Assembly (NCBI GenBank): GCA_019634415.1 | Contig: JAHQVJ010000088.1 | Location: 1 to 39,617, forward strand | Source of the DNA: Myxococcales bacterium | Lineage (GTDB): Bacteria; Myxococcota_A; UBA796; GCA-2862545 | Direction: 5' to 3' | DNA length: 39,617 bases | Shown: positions 32,815 to 39,617 of the stretch, in pieces | How the letters are laid out: each line of letters starts with the position of its first letter | Numbering within the stretch: position 1 is the first letter of the stretch | Notes under the pieces: generated by a model | Seen by the model: only the letters and a program-made list of their open reading frames with translations | The model's database searches: none | What the model was told of the DNA's origin: nothing | Made by a program: the position numbers and the translations under genes

Positions 32815-34704
32815 TCAATGGTCGTCGGGAACGAGCCAACGGACCGCGTACGCCCGCATCGGCGCCGTAGACGAGCCGTCCCCTGCATCCAACAGGTCGT
32901 CGACGGGGCCGTCGAAGGGGGCCGGAAGCGCGGTAGGGAATGGGCTCGGCTGTGCGGCGAAGTTGGCCAGGACCAACACCGGTTCAGGGCCGGGTCGCAG
33001 CAAGGCCAGCAGGCCGGGAACGTCGACGTCGAGGGGTACCGTGGGGATGCTGGCGTGGAGCGAGGACGTTCCCACGCGGCGGCCGATCATCGCGCGCAGC
33101 AGACGCCACAAGCGTCCGACCACCGTGCGGGAATCATGCCGGGTGCCTGCCCGATCCCAGGGGAACAGAGAGCGTTGCAGCCAGCGTCCATCTTCCCGAA
33201 CCTCCGCTTCGTCCCAGTCGTTCATCACCCCGATCTCGTCGCCCATGTACAGCATCGGGATGCCGCCGAAGCCCAGCAGCACACCGTACATCAGGCGGAT
33301 CCGGCGCAGGGCCGTCTCCACCGCCTCGCCATCGGAGGACTCCAGCGCCGCCTCCAGGCCCGCCAGCGACGCCAACGTGCCATTGCTCCCTCGAGAGGGG
33401 CTGTTCGGCGCTGTCTGGAACGCGGCCCCGCGGGAGAAGCTACCGGACGTGTTTCCGGCATAGAAGAGAGAGAGCCGATTACAAAGCGACTCGGCCGTCG
33501 CTCCGTCCAGGTCGTGCGTCACGGCGCCCCAGACGATCTCGTCGTGGCAACGGAGGTACGTCACCCACGCTGTGTCCTTCGGGATGGGCGGCATTTCCTG
33601 CAGCAGCGATGTGAGACGGGCCGTGCTGCCCGTGGCCAGGGCCATCCACAAGCCCGCCATCAGCGTGTTGTGGTAGGCGAGGTGGCACTGTCGTGGGCCG
33701 CCCAGGCCCAGGTAGGACGTCAGGTGAGGAGGAGACACGATGGCCTCCGCCTTGAGGAGCACGCTGGGTGCCACGATCCCGACGAGCGCGCGAAGCGCCT
33801 CCAGGATGCGGTGCACCTCGGGCTGGTTCTTACAGGTGGTCCCCATGCGCTTCCACAGGAAGGGCGCGCTGTCGAGCCGGAGGATCTCCGCGCCGGCGTT
33901 CGCGAGCTGCAGAGCCACGCCGAGCATCTCCTCGAACACCTCTGGGTTGGCCCAATTCAGGTCCCATTGGATTGGGTAGAACGTGGTCCACACCCAGCCC
34001 TCCAGCTCGGGCACGTAGGTGAAGTTCCCCGGGGCCGTGATGGGGAACACCTGCGGGAGCGCCTGCTCGTGGACGTCCGGAACGGTTCGGCTCGGATACA
34101 CCAGGTAGTAACTTTGGTACTTCGCATCTCCGCGACGCGCAGCCTCGGCCCATCGATGTGCCGCGGCCGTGTGGTTCACGACGAAGTCCAGGCACAGGCT
34201 GATTCCACGTTCCCTCAGGCGCCGGGCGAGGCTCTGCAGGTCGGCCCACGAGCCCAGGGACGGCTCCACGTCGGCGTGGTCCGCAACGGCGAAGCCTCCG
34301 TCGCTGGCCCCCGGCTGGCGTCGAAAGACCGGCAGCAGATGCAGGTAGGTGACGCCAAGCTCGTCGAGGTAGTCGACGCGGTCCGCGACACCGCGGAGGT
34401 CGCCGGCGAATCGGTCGACGTAGAGGCTGTAGCCGATGCGATCGGGCTGTTGAAACCAGTCTGGCGCCCCCTCCCGCTCCGCGTCCAGCACCCAGAGGTC
34501 GTCGGGCCGGTCCGCCGCGCGGCGGCCCAGCAACACGGCGACCTTCTGCCACCACGCAGGATCGACCCGTTCGCCGTAGACTGCCGCGAGCGCACGCTGC
34601 GCGACGGACCATCGGCCGGTGGCGCGGCGTTGTAGCGCCGCCCGGCGCGAAGCCGTGACCGGGGCCAGCGCCCCGTCCGGGAACGGCACTGTTCGTGAGT
34701 CCAT
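32815..34704 (-). CDS. Amylosucrase (GH13 subfamily 4)
   Basis: The 629-residue length is close to Neisseria amylosucrase. Family landmarks are in order: YSLYVDRFAGDLRG near 93-104, DFVVNHTAAAHRWA near 173-186, the nucleophile Asp278 in LRLDSAPFLWKRMG, the acid/base Glu320 in LLKAEAIV, and the transition-state pair His387-Asp388. These correspond to D286, E328, H392 and D393 of the Neisseria enzyme. It cleaves sucrose, transfers glucose to a growing alpha-glucan and releases fructose; some relatives act mainly as sucrose hydrolases. No signal peptide is present, so it acts in the cytoplasm after import. It lies between the TonB receptor and the symporter in one operon. Confidence 0.92.
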   Translation of the reverse strand: MDSRTVPFPDGALAPVTASRRAALQRRATGRWSVAQRALAAVYGERVDPAWWQKVAVLLGRRAADRPDDLWVLDAEREGAPDWFQQPDRIGYSLYVDRFAGDLRGVADRVDYLDELGVTYLHLLPVFRRQPGASDGGFAVADHADVEPSLGSWADLQSLARRLRERGISLCLDFVVNHTAAAHRWAEAARRGDAKYQSYYLVYPSRTVPDVHEQALPQVFPITAPGNFTYVPELEGWVWTTFYPIQWDLNWANPEVFEEMLGVALQLANAGAEILRLDSAPFLWKRMGTTCKNQPEVHRILEALRALVGIVAPSVLLKAEAIVSPPHLTSYLGLGGPRQCHLAYHNTLMAGLWMALATGSTARLTSLLQEMPPIPKDTAWVTYLRCHDEIVWGAVTHDLDGATAESLCNRLSLFYAGNTSGSFSRGAAFQTAPNSPSRGSNGTLASLAGLEAALESSDGEAVETALRRIRLMYGVLLGFGGIPMLYMGDEIGVMNDWDEAEVREDGRWLQRSLFPWDRAGTRHDSRTVVGRLWRLLRAMIGRRVGTSSLHASIPTVPLDVDVPGLLALLRPGPEPVLVLANFAAQPSPFPTALPAPFDGPVDDLLDAGDGSSTAPMRAYAVRWLVPDDH

Positions 34705-34729
34705 GCCGATGGTCCCTGCAGTGTGGGGC

Positions 34730-37438
34730 TTAGAAGTCGTACCGCAGCGAGGCGGTGGTGGTGCGGCCGTTGATCGCGCGGGCGCGCACGATTCCGTTCG
34801 CGGGAAGGGAGCCTTCCTCGGCCTCGGTCAGCCCGAATGCGTTCGTGGCGTTGTTCACGTTGACCGAGGCGCTCAGGCCTTGAGCGAGCTCGAGGTTGAG
34901 GAACAGGTTCAGCTGGGCGAACCCGGGCAGCACGAGATCGTTGTTGTCCTGGGCGAACGACGACGTCGTGCCGACCAGGTTCGCACCCACCGCGTGGTTC
35001 AAGTAGCTGAACGCAGGCGTGACTTGGTAGATGAGGTCGGCTTGACGGCGCGGCTTGTTCCCCACGTTGTCCGGATTGGTGTTGTCCTCACGGATCTGGG
35101 CGTTGGTCCAGGTGAGGCCGCCCGTGAGGCTGAACCAGTTGGAGCGGTAGGCTGTTTCGAGCTCGGCACCCAGGGCGCGGCTGCGGCGATCCACCGAACG
35201 GCCCGACGTGATCTCGAAGTTGCTCTCTTCGGTGTCGGCCCAGAACGCCGTGAGGAACGCACCCACGTACCCTGGCAGCAGGCCGTCGTAGGACCGGACC
35301 TTCAGTCCCGCTTCGGCTTGCTGCACGATGTCGACGCCGATCCCATCGTCGATCAGACCGCCCGCGTTGTTGAAGCCGTTTCCACCGAGCACCAGCCGAT
35401 CCCCATTGCCGACTCCGCCCCGGCTGACGCGTGCGAACAGCGCTAGATCATCGTCCACCTCGAAGTTCGCGCCAAACGAGTACGACAGGTAGTCGACGGC
35501 GTAGTCGATCGCGAACAGGTTGGTCGGATCCACCGCACCGATGCCGGTCTCTGCAGCCGCGATGGTGCCGTCCCCGTTGACGTCGATGTCGCGTGCCACG
35601 AAGCCGCCCATCGCCTCATTCGGGCTGCCCAGGTTGCTCGTGCCGCGACCGCGAAGGAACTCGTACCGGACGCTGTTGTCGAGGGTGAACCAGTCGCGAT
35701 TGAACACGAGGGCGGCGAAGCCCGCGTCTCGCTCGAAGGTGAGGTCGAACACCGGGTCGAAGATCCCGTACGCACGCGCGCCGTTGACGGTTTGCGTCAC
35801 CGGCTCCTTGCCGGAGTTGTCGACCACGTCGATCAGGGCGGCGTTCTCCCCCCGCGCCTCCTGCAGGAAGAAGTTGAAGGACCAGGCAGTCTGCACCTGC
35901 TGGATCGACTTGTAGTACCCGACCAGGAAGTCGAAGGTCCCGGCGCCCGTCTCGACGCTCCGCTCGAGCCTGAGGTCGTTCACCATCTGACTGAGGTCGT
36001 CGACCCGCACGTCGAACAGCAGGTTGTCGATGACGTAGCCATTGCCGGCTAGACCGCCGGGGTTCATGATCGTGCGGCCCGCGCTCCGACCCGTTGCCCA
36101 CACGAGGTCCGTCCCCCCGTTGTCGGCGGCCACGGATGTGGCGTCGAGGACGCCGGCGGTGAACGGCGAGACGAAGCCACCGCGATTGTCCGAGTACCGG
36201 AAGCGATCGGTCACGGTCCACTCGCCCGGCAACTCGAACGCGAACTCCGCGCCCAGGGCGGTCGAGATCGACCGGACGCCGTCGCGCAGATCCGTCGTCG
36301 TCTGCTCCCCGGAGTCGATGCGCCTGTTGGTGAGCAGGTTCCGGCTCGAGATCGACTGGCTGCGGATGTCGAACCCGGGAATCGCCGCTGCCTTGCCCCC
36401 GGCCAGCGACACCGGTGCAGGCAAGTAGCTGATCGTTCGATCGTTGAGGTGCTTGAAGTGGAGCCTTGCGTAGCCTTTCTTGAAGTCCTTGGTCATGTTG
36501 AACTTGATCTGACCACCATTCTCCGCGTTGTACCCCGCCTGGCGAGGTCCCTCGCCGGTTCGGTAGAAGCCGCCGAGGTGGAAGCGAAGGGTCTCGGTGA
36601 TCGGCCCCCCGTAGGCAAAGTCGGCGCGGGTGGTGTCGAAGTCGATCCCGCGGGTCACGCCGAGGACTCCCCCCTCCTCCTCGCCGGTCTTCGACAGGAA
36701 GTTGATGACCGCCCCAGGCGCGTTGGACGCGAACGTCGAGGCGGAGCCCCCACGAACGGCCTCGATCCTCCACACCGTCGCGTCGGCCCGAAGGAAGTTG
36801 TCGGCGTTGCCGAAGGTGATGTCTCCGAAGGACAACACCGGAAGCCCGTCCTCCTGCAGCTGGACGAACTTGGCCCCGCCCGTGGTGACGGGAATGCCGC
36901 GGACCTGGATGTTGGCGTTGTTCTCGCCACCCGTGGACTCCGAGCGGATCCCTGGGAGGCTGCGGAAGATCTCGGTCGTGGACCGCGCTCCGACGTTGCG
37001 TACCTCCGACTCGGTGATGTCGCTGACGGACACGCTGGACTGGAACGCCGTGGCCCCCGCGCGGGCAACCGAAGTGACGATGACCTCTTCGGCTTCGAAA
37101 TCCTCGAACGGATCCTCTGGCTCGGGCTCCGGTTCTGGCACCACCGCCGCGCCGGGCTCGTCGGCGGGTACCGGCGGCGGGGCCGGCTCTGCGAGCGCCG
37201 GCTCCGAGGGCGCCGGACTGGCTGGAGCATCGTCACTCGGCTCGGCGGCAGCCGGCTCGTCACCGCCTTCGGTGGGCCCGGGGTCGTCGTCGTCGTCGGG
37301 CGCAGGCTCCTCGGCGGTCGTTGGCTCCTCGGGCTTGGGATCGGGCTCCTCGGTGGGAGGCACAGGCTGCGCCTGCGCAGTTCCCAACGGAACCCAAAGG
37401 GCGATCGAGGCCAGCAGGCCAGCACGTAGGTACAGCAT
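34730..37438 (-). CDS. TonB-dependent outer membrane receptor for the sucrose locus
   Basis: The 902-residue protein has a signal peptide (residues 1-23, ending AQA). An unusual Pro/Glu/Asp/Ala-rich spacer (about 24-115) leads to a TonB-box-like EEVIVTSV, a plug (about 115-240) and a 22-strand-type barrel ending in RYDF with the terminal Phe. It should take up sucrose or a related saccharide using the proton motive force, feeding amylosucrase and the symporter encoded next in the operon. The start is ATG 37438 with an AGAGGGGG ribosome site; a longer frame upstream would begin inside the operator. The promoter and a LacI-type operator lie just upstream. Confidence 0.9.
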   Translation of the reverse strand: MLYLRAGLLASIALWVPLGTAQAQPVPPTEEPDPKPEEPTTAEEPAPDDDDDPGPTEGGDEPAAAEPSDDAPASPAPSEPALAEPAPPPVPADEPGAAVVPEPEPEPEDPFEDFEAEEVIVTSVARAGATAFQSSVSVSDITESEVRNVGARSTTEIFRSLPGIRSESTGGENNANIQVRGIPVTTGGAKFVQLQEDGLPVLSFGDITFGNADNFLRADATVWRIEAVRGGSASTFASNAPGAVINFLSKTGEEEGGVLGVTRGIDFDTTRADFAYGGPITETLRFHLGGFYRTGEGPRQAGYNAENGGQIKFNMTKDFKKGYARLHFKHLNDRTISYLPAPVSLAGGKAAAIPGFDIRSQSISSRNLLTNRRIDSGEQTTTDLRDGVRSISTALGAEFAFELPGEWTVTDRFRYSDNRGGFVSPFTAGVLDATSVAADNGGTDLVWATGRSAGRTIMNPGGLAGNGYVIDNLLFDVRVDDLSQMVNDLRLERSVETGAGTFDFLVGYYKSIQQVQTAWSFNFFLQEARGENAALIDVVDNSGKEPVTQTVNGARAYGIFDPVFDLTFERDAGFAALVFNRDWFTLDNSVRYEFLRGRGTSNLGSPNEAMGGFVARDIDVNGDGTIAAAETGIGAVDPTNLFAIDYAVDYLSYSFGANFEVDDDLALFARVSRGGVGNGDRLVLGGNGFNNAGGLIDDGIGVDIVQQAEAGLKVRSYDGLLPGYVGAFLTAFWADTEESNFEITSGRSVDRRSRALGAELETAYRSNWFSLTGGLTWTNAQIREDNTNPDNVGNKPRRQADLIYQVTPAFSYLNHAVGANLVGTTSSFAQDNNDLVLPGFAQLNLFLNLELAQGLSASVNVNNATNAFGLTEAEEGSLPANGIVRARAINGRTTTASLRYDF

Positions 37439-37495
37439 CTGTCCCCCTCTTCCGGCGACGGCCGGGTATGTGCTCAGTCCCCGGCTCGATTGCTC

Positions 37496-37511
37496 ATGCA
37501 ATCGATTGCAT
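37496..37511. promoter_or_regulatory. LacI-type operator ATGCAATCGATTGCAT
   Basis: This is a perfect 16-base palindrome with central CG, the usual form for LacI-family dimers. It overlaps the last bases of the -10-like element and the presumed transcription start of the TonB receptor operon, so binding would block initiation. It also lies about 165 bases upstream of the divergent fructokinase gene and could control both directions. Confidence 0.75.
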
Positions 37512-37538
37512 TGGACAGACCACCAGCCCGCCCGTCAA
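37510..37538 (-). promoter_or_regulatory. Promoter of the receptor-amylosucrase-symporter operon
   Basis: Reading minus, TTGACG (37538-37533) and TCCAAT (37515-37510) are separated by 17 bases, matching sigma-70 spacing. The -35 fits well (5 of 6 consensus bases) and the -10 moderately (4 of 6). The LacI-type palindrome begins within the -10 element. Confidence 0.55.
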
Positions 37539-37675
37539 GCTCTCGCGAGCACAAATCGCAACTGCAGACAATTTAACTCGACTTTCGAGCAGCTTTCTGA
37601 GGACCGTCGGGCTCGGCGCGTGGTGCGTGTCGCTGGGTCGAGGCCATGAGCGAGGCGACCGGATAGCTCAGCCGG

Positions 37676-38659
37676 GTGGACAGAACAGATGCTGTGAGCG
37701 CGGCCGGCCCCCAGGTGGCCGTGGTCGGAGAGGCGCTGATCGACCTGATTCGCCAGCCCAACGGCGATCTCAAGCCGTTCCTGGGCGGCTCCCCGTACAA
37801 CGTGGCGCTGGCGCTGGCGCGGCAGGGTGCAAGCGTGGGCTACGTCTCACCGCTGTCCTCCGACACGTTCGGGTCGGAGCTGCGGCAGGCGTTGGTGGAC
37901 GAGGGGGTGTGGCTTCCCGTGGCTCCCTCGTCGGCGCGTCCCACGTCGTTGGCGGTGGTCACCATCGAGGGCCAGGGCCAGCCCTCCTATGCGCTGTACC
38001 GCGATGGAGTGGCAGACCGCGATGTGTCCGCAGACGAGCTCCTGGCACGCATTCCCGCCACGGTCAAGGTGCTGCACACAGGCTCGTTGGCCCTAGTCCC
38101 CGGTGAGATCGACAAGATGCGTACGCTGCTGACCTCCCTACGGGAGCGTGGAGTGGTGATCGCCGTCGACGTGAACATGCGTCCCATGGTCGAGCGGGAC
38201 CTGGATGCCTACGTGCGCGGTGTCCTCGAGATCCTGCCGCTGTGCGATCTGGTGAAGGCGAGCGACGAGGACCTGGCCACCTTGGGGCTCGGCGACGACC
38301 CCCATGCGGCCGCCGAGGCCATCCATGCCCAGCTCGACGACGTGCTGGTGGCCCTGACGCTGGGGTCCGAGGGAGCCCAGCTGCAGAACGCCGGTGGCAC
38401 GATCGCGCGGCCCGCATTCCCGGTGGACAACGTCATGGACACCGTGGGCTCCGGTGACTGCTTCCAGGCGGCGCTTCTGGCGGCGTTGCAGCACGCCAAT
38501 CTCCTCGAGGGGCGCAGGTTCGCCACATGCCCCACGGCCGCCTTGGAAGGCCCGCTGGACCACGCATGCGCCGCGGCGGCCATCAACGCCACCCGCGCCG
38601 GGGCCCAGCCTCCGATGTGGTCCGAGACCGAACGAATGCTGAAGGGGGGGATTCGCTGA
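37676..38659 (+). CDS. Fructokinase, PfkB family
   Basis: This 327-residue protein has PfkB carbohydrate kinase motifs: GEALIDLI near 17-24, GGSPYNVALALARQG near 36-50, and DTVGSGDCFQAALL near 254-267 with the catalytic Asp in GSGD. It phosphorylates fructose released by amylosucrase. Placed divergently from the receptor operon, it shares the operator region and completes the sucrose pathway. The start is uncertain: GTG 37676 or GTG 37694 are both possible, with no strong ribosome site. A six-codon frame (MSEATG, ATG at 37648) lies just upstream but is probably accidental. Confidence 0.9.
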   Translation: MDRTDAVSAAGPQVAVVGEALIDLIRQPNGDLKPFLGGSPYNVALALARQGASVGYVSPLSSDTFGSELRQALVDEGVWLPVAPSSARPTSLAVVTIEGQGQPSYALYRDGVADRDVSADELLARIPATVKVLHTGSLALVPGEIDKMRTLLTSLRERGVVIAVDVNMRPMVERDLDAYVRGVLEILPLCDLVKASDEDLATLGLGDDPHAAAEAIHAQLDDVLVALTLGSEGAQLQNAGGTIARPAFPVDNVMDTVGSGDCFQAALLAALQHANLLEGRRFATCPTAALEGPLDHACAAAAINATRAGAQPPMWSETERMLKGGIR

Positions 38660-38680
38660 AGGCTGTGGCGGCCTCACCCC

Positions 38681-39182
38681 GACAGCAGATTCAATAGGGC
38701 CAAACTCTACCGTATGTTGCGCTTCGCCGAAGTGTTCCACGACCAACAGATTCGTCTCCGCACTGCGGGGACAATTGACGTGGACCCACCTGCGCGACCT
38801 CATTTCCATCGACGACCCGCTCAAACGACAGCTCTACATCGGGATGTGTGGACCGCTGGAGCACCCGAATGCTGAGGGCGAAGCGCTCGCGACATGGAGG
38901 CAGATGGAGCTGTACTTGCGCTGGCTGGACAAGCACGAACGCCTACCTGGCGAGAACCCACCGCTCGGCCTGATCCTATGCGCCGACAAGAACGAGGAGC
39001 AGGTCGAGCTTCTGGAGTTGGACAAAGGCCGACTTCGAGTGGCCAGCTACCTCACTGAGCTTCCCCCGCGAGAGCTACTTCAGCGCAAGCTCCTGAACAG
39101 CGTCGCGTTCGCAAGGGCCCAAACCAACACCCCACCTGAAATCGACGAGATGGCACCGCCCCTCATCCCGCAGGAAGAGTAG
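38681..39182 (+). pseudogene. Decayed DUF1016/YhcG-type nuclease gene
   Basis: Pieces of a DUF1016 family protein (YhcG-like, PDDEXK nuclease fold) appear in order but in different frames. FNRAKLYRMLRFAEVFHDQQ runs from 38690 and VSALRGQLTWTHLRDLISI after a one-base shift near 38753. DRWSTRMLRAK follows in another frame near 38850-38882, and then the end, QMELYLRWLDKHE to YLTELPPREL. The 5' part, and most of the nuclease core before QMELYLRW, are deleted near 38890. Intact members have about 330-370 residues. The remnant is clearly inactive as a nuclease. This family often travels with mobile or defence-associated genes, so it marks old horizontal gain. Confidence 0.75.
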
Positions 39183-39233
39183 TCCGCAGACCGATTCGAG
39201 AATCACTGCCCATCCTCACAGAGAGTCAGAACC

Positions 39234-39593
39234 TCACACCCGCGGCAGTCTCACTTTCGGCGCTGAGAGCAGCCAGCCGTTCTCCACCGCTTGGTTCAGC
39301 CTACCCCGCAACAAGCTCAACACCTGCCGCGCCGTGCCCGTGGCAACCACCCACGTGGGAGACCCACCCTCGCCGATTCTCAAGGGTTCAGAGAGCGCCC
39401 CCGGCAGGGCCCTACGGTCCAGCTCGACTCGCCCTTCGGGCTCCTCGAACTGGCTTTCGCCGACCCTGACGGCGCCGCTCCACCAGCCTGGAGTTGTGTC
39501 CCAGCAAGATGCTCTGTTCGCTGTCAAGTGCGCGGGCACAATCTGCTTCCATCGAATGGCAGGTTGTTCCTGAACATCGCATGGATTGCGCAA
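39234..39593 (-). CDS. Unassigned ORF, possibly a gene fragment
   Basis: The 119-codon minus frame has no recognised family. Its last third (ARQVLSLLRGRLNQAVENGWL, then PKVRLPRV) is faintly like the core-binding part of tyrosine recombinases, where a helix bundle is followed by a short Lys/Arg-Leu-Pro segment, but the catalytic part is not present. It lies next to the DUF1016 remnant. It may equally be non-coding. Confidence 0.3.
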   Translation of the reverse strand: MRNPCDVQEQPAIRWKQIVPAHLTANRASCWDTTPGWWSGAVRVGESQFEEPEGRVELDRRALPGALSEPLRIGEGGSPTWVVATGTARQVLSLLRGRLNQAVENGWLLSAPKVRLPRV

Positions 39594-39617
39594 AGGAGTT
39601 TTCGCATCACGGCGACA

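Noticed and set aside
37541..37548. Palindrome CTCGCGAG as a second operator near the receptor promoter
   Set aside because: Only eight bases, not extendable, and different from the 16-base LacI-type site.
37648..37668. Six-codon frame MSEATG upstream of the fructokinase
   Set aside because: It lacks a ribosome binding site and has no recognisable leader-peptide features; most likely chance.
37660..37700. A tRNA-like stretch (TAGCTCAGCCGGGTGGACAG) before the fructokinase gene
   Set aside because: It resembles a tRNA D-arm, but the D-stem does not pair properly, no T-loop GGTTCGA follows, and the sequence continues straight into the kinase reading frame.

Overview
The window is GC-rich (roughly two thirds G+C) bacterial chromosome with mostly long, convergent or operonic genes. 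It has no rRNA or tRNA gene, no CRISPR array and no insertion sequence that I could see. The gene content points to a predatory or soil-type delta-proteobacterial lineage, most likely Myxococcota: many short-signal lipoproteins, a DUF1552/DUF1592 secreted pair, a VIT-vWA protein ending in an AgmX/PglI-type domain, a fibrinogen-like lipoprotein, an FG-GAP lipoprotein, a multi-HTH DUF4423-like regulator and a bacterial lipoxygenase. This assignment is inference from gene families, not a database match.

Layout. (1) 1-537: the left edge holds two weak minus-strand ORFs and otherwise nothing clear. (2) 538-2687 (minus): a translationally coupled pair, a stripped-down Hsp70/actin-fold ATPase and a winged-helix protein whose C-terminus resembles the GrpE beta domain. 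(3) 2920-6589 (minus): an apparent oxylipin operon, a SRPBCC-C2-lipoxygenase fusion followed by a patatin-like lipase. (4) 6657-7154: two gene remnants meeting tail to tail. (5) 7572-11614: a VIT-vWA-AgmX protein, an arylsulfotransferase-like lipoprotein and a decayed lipoprotein. (6) 11934-19295: a three-HTH regulator, then a coupled operon for a fibrinogen-like lipoprotein, a Tat-exported DUF1552 protein and a DUF1592-type CxxCH lipoprotein, facing a convergent CxxCH beta-propeller lipoprotein. (7) 19584-22492: a frameshifted FG-GAP lipoprotein coupled to a DUF885 remnant, then an S41 peptidase lipoprotein. (8) 22534-27606: a very large exonuclease-RecQ-UvrD fusion. (9) 27695-30069: a beta-barrel protein and a signal-less OmpA-domain protein plus Sel1-repeat lipoprotein, divergent from a region with two identical palindromes. 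(10) 30182-38659: a complete sucrose-use locus (LacI regulator, Na+/sugar symporter, amylosucrase, TonB receptor, fructokinase) with a recognisable LacI-type operator over the receptor promoter. (11) 38681-39617: a decayed DUF1016/YhcG nuclease gene and an unassigned ORF.

How the genes work together. In the sucrose locus the receptor would bring sucrose across the outer membrane and the symporter across the inner membrane. Amylosucrase would split it into glucan plus fructose, and fructokinase would capture the fructose; the LacI protein would presumably sense the sugar. In the oxylipin operon the lipase would free polyunsaturated acyl chains and the lipoxygenase would oxygenate them. The Hsp70-like/GrpE-like pair, the lipase-lipoxygenase pair and the triple-domain helicase are the least conventional systems here.
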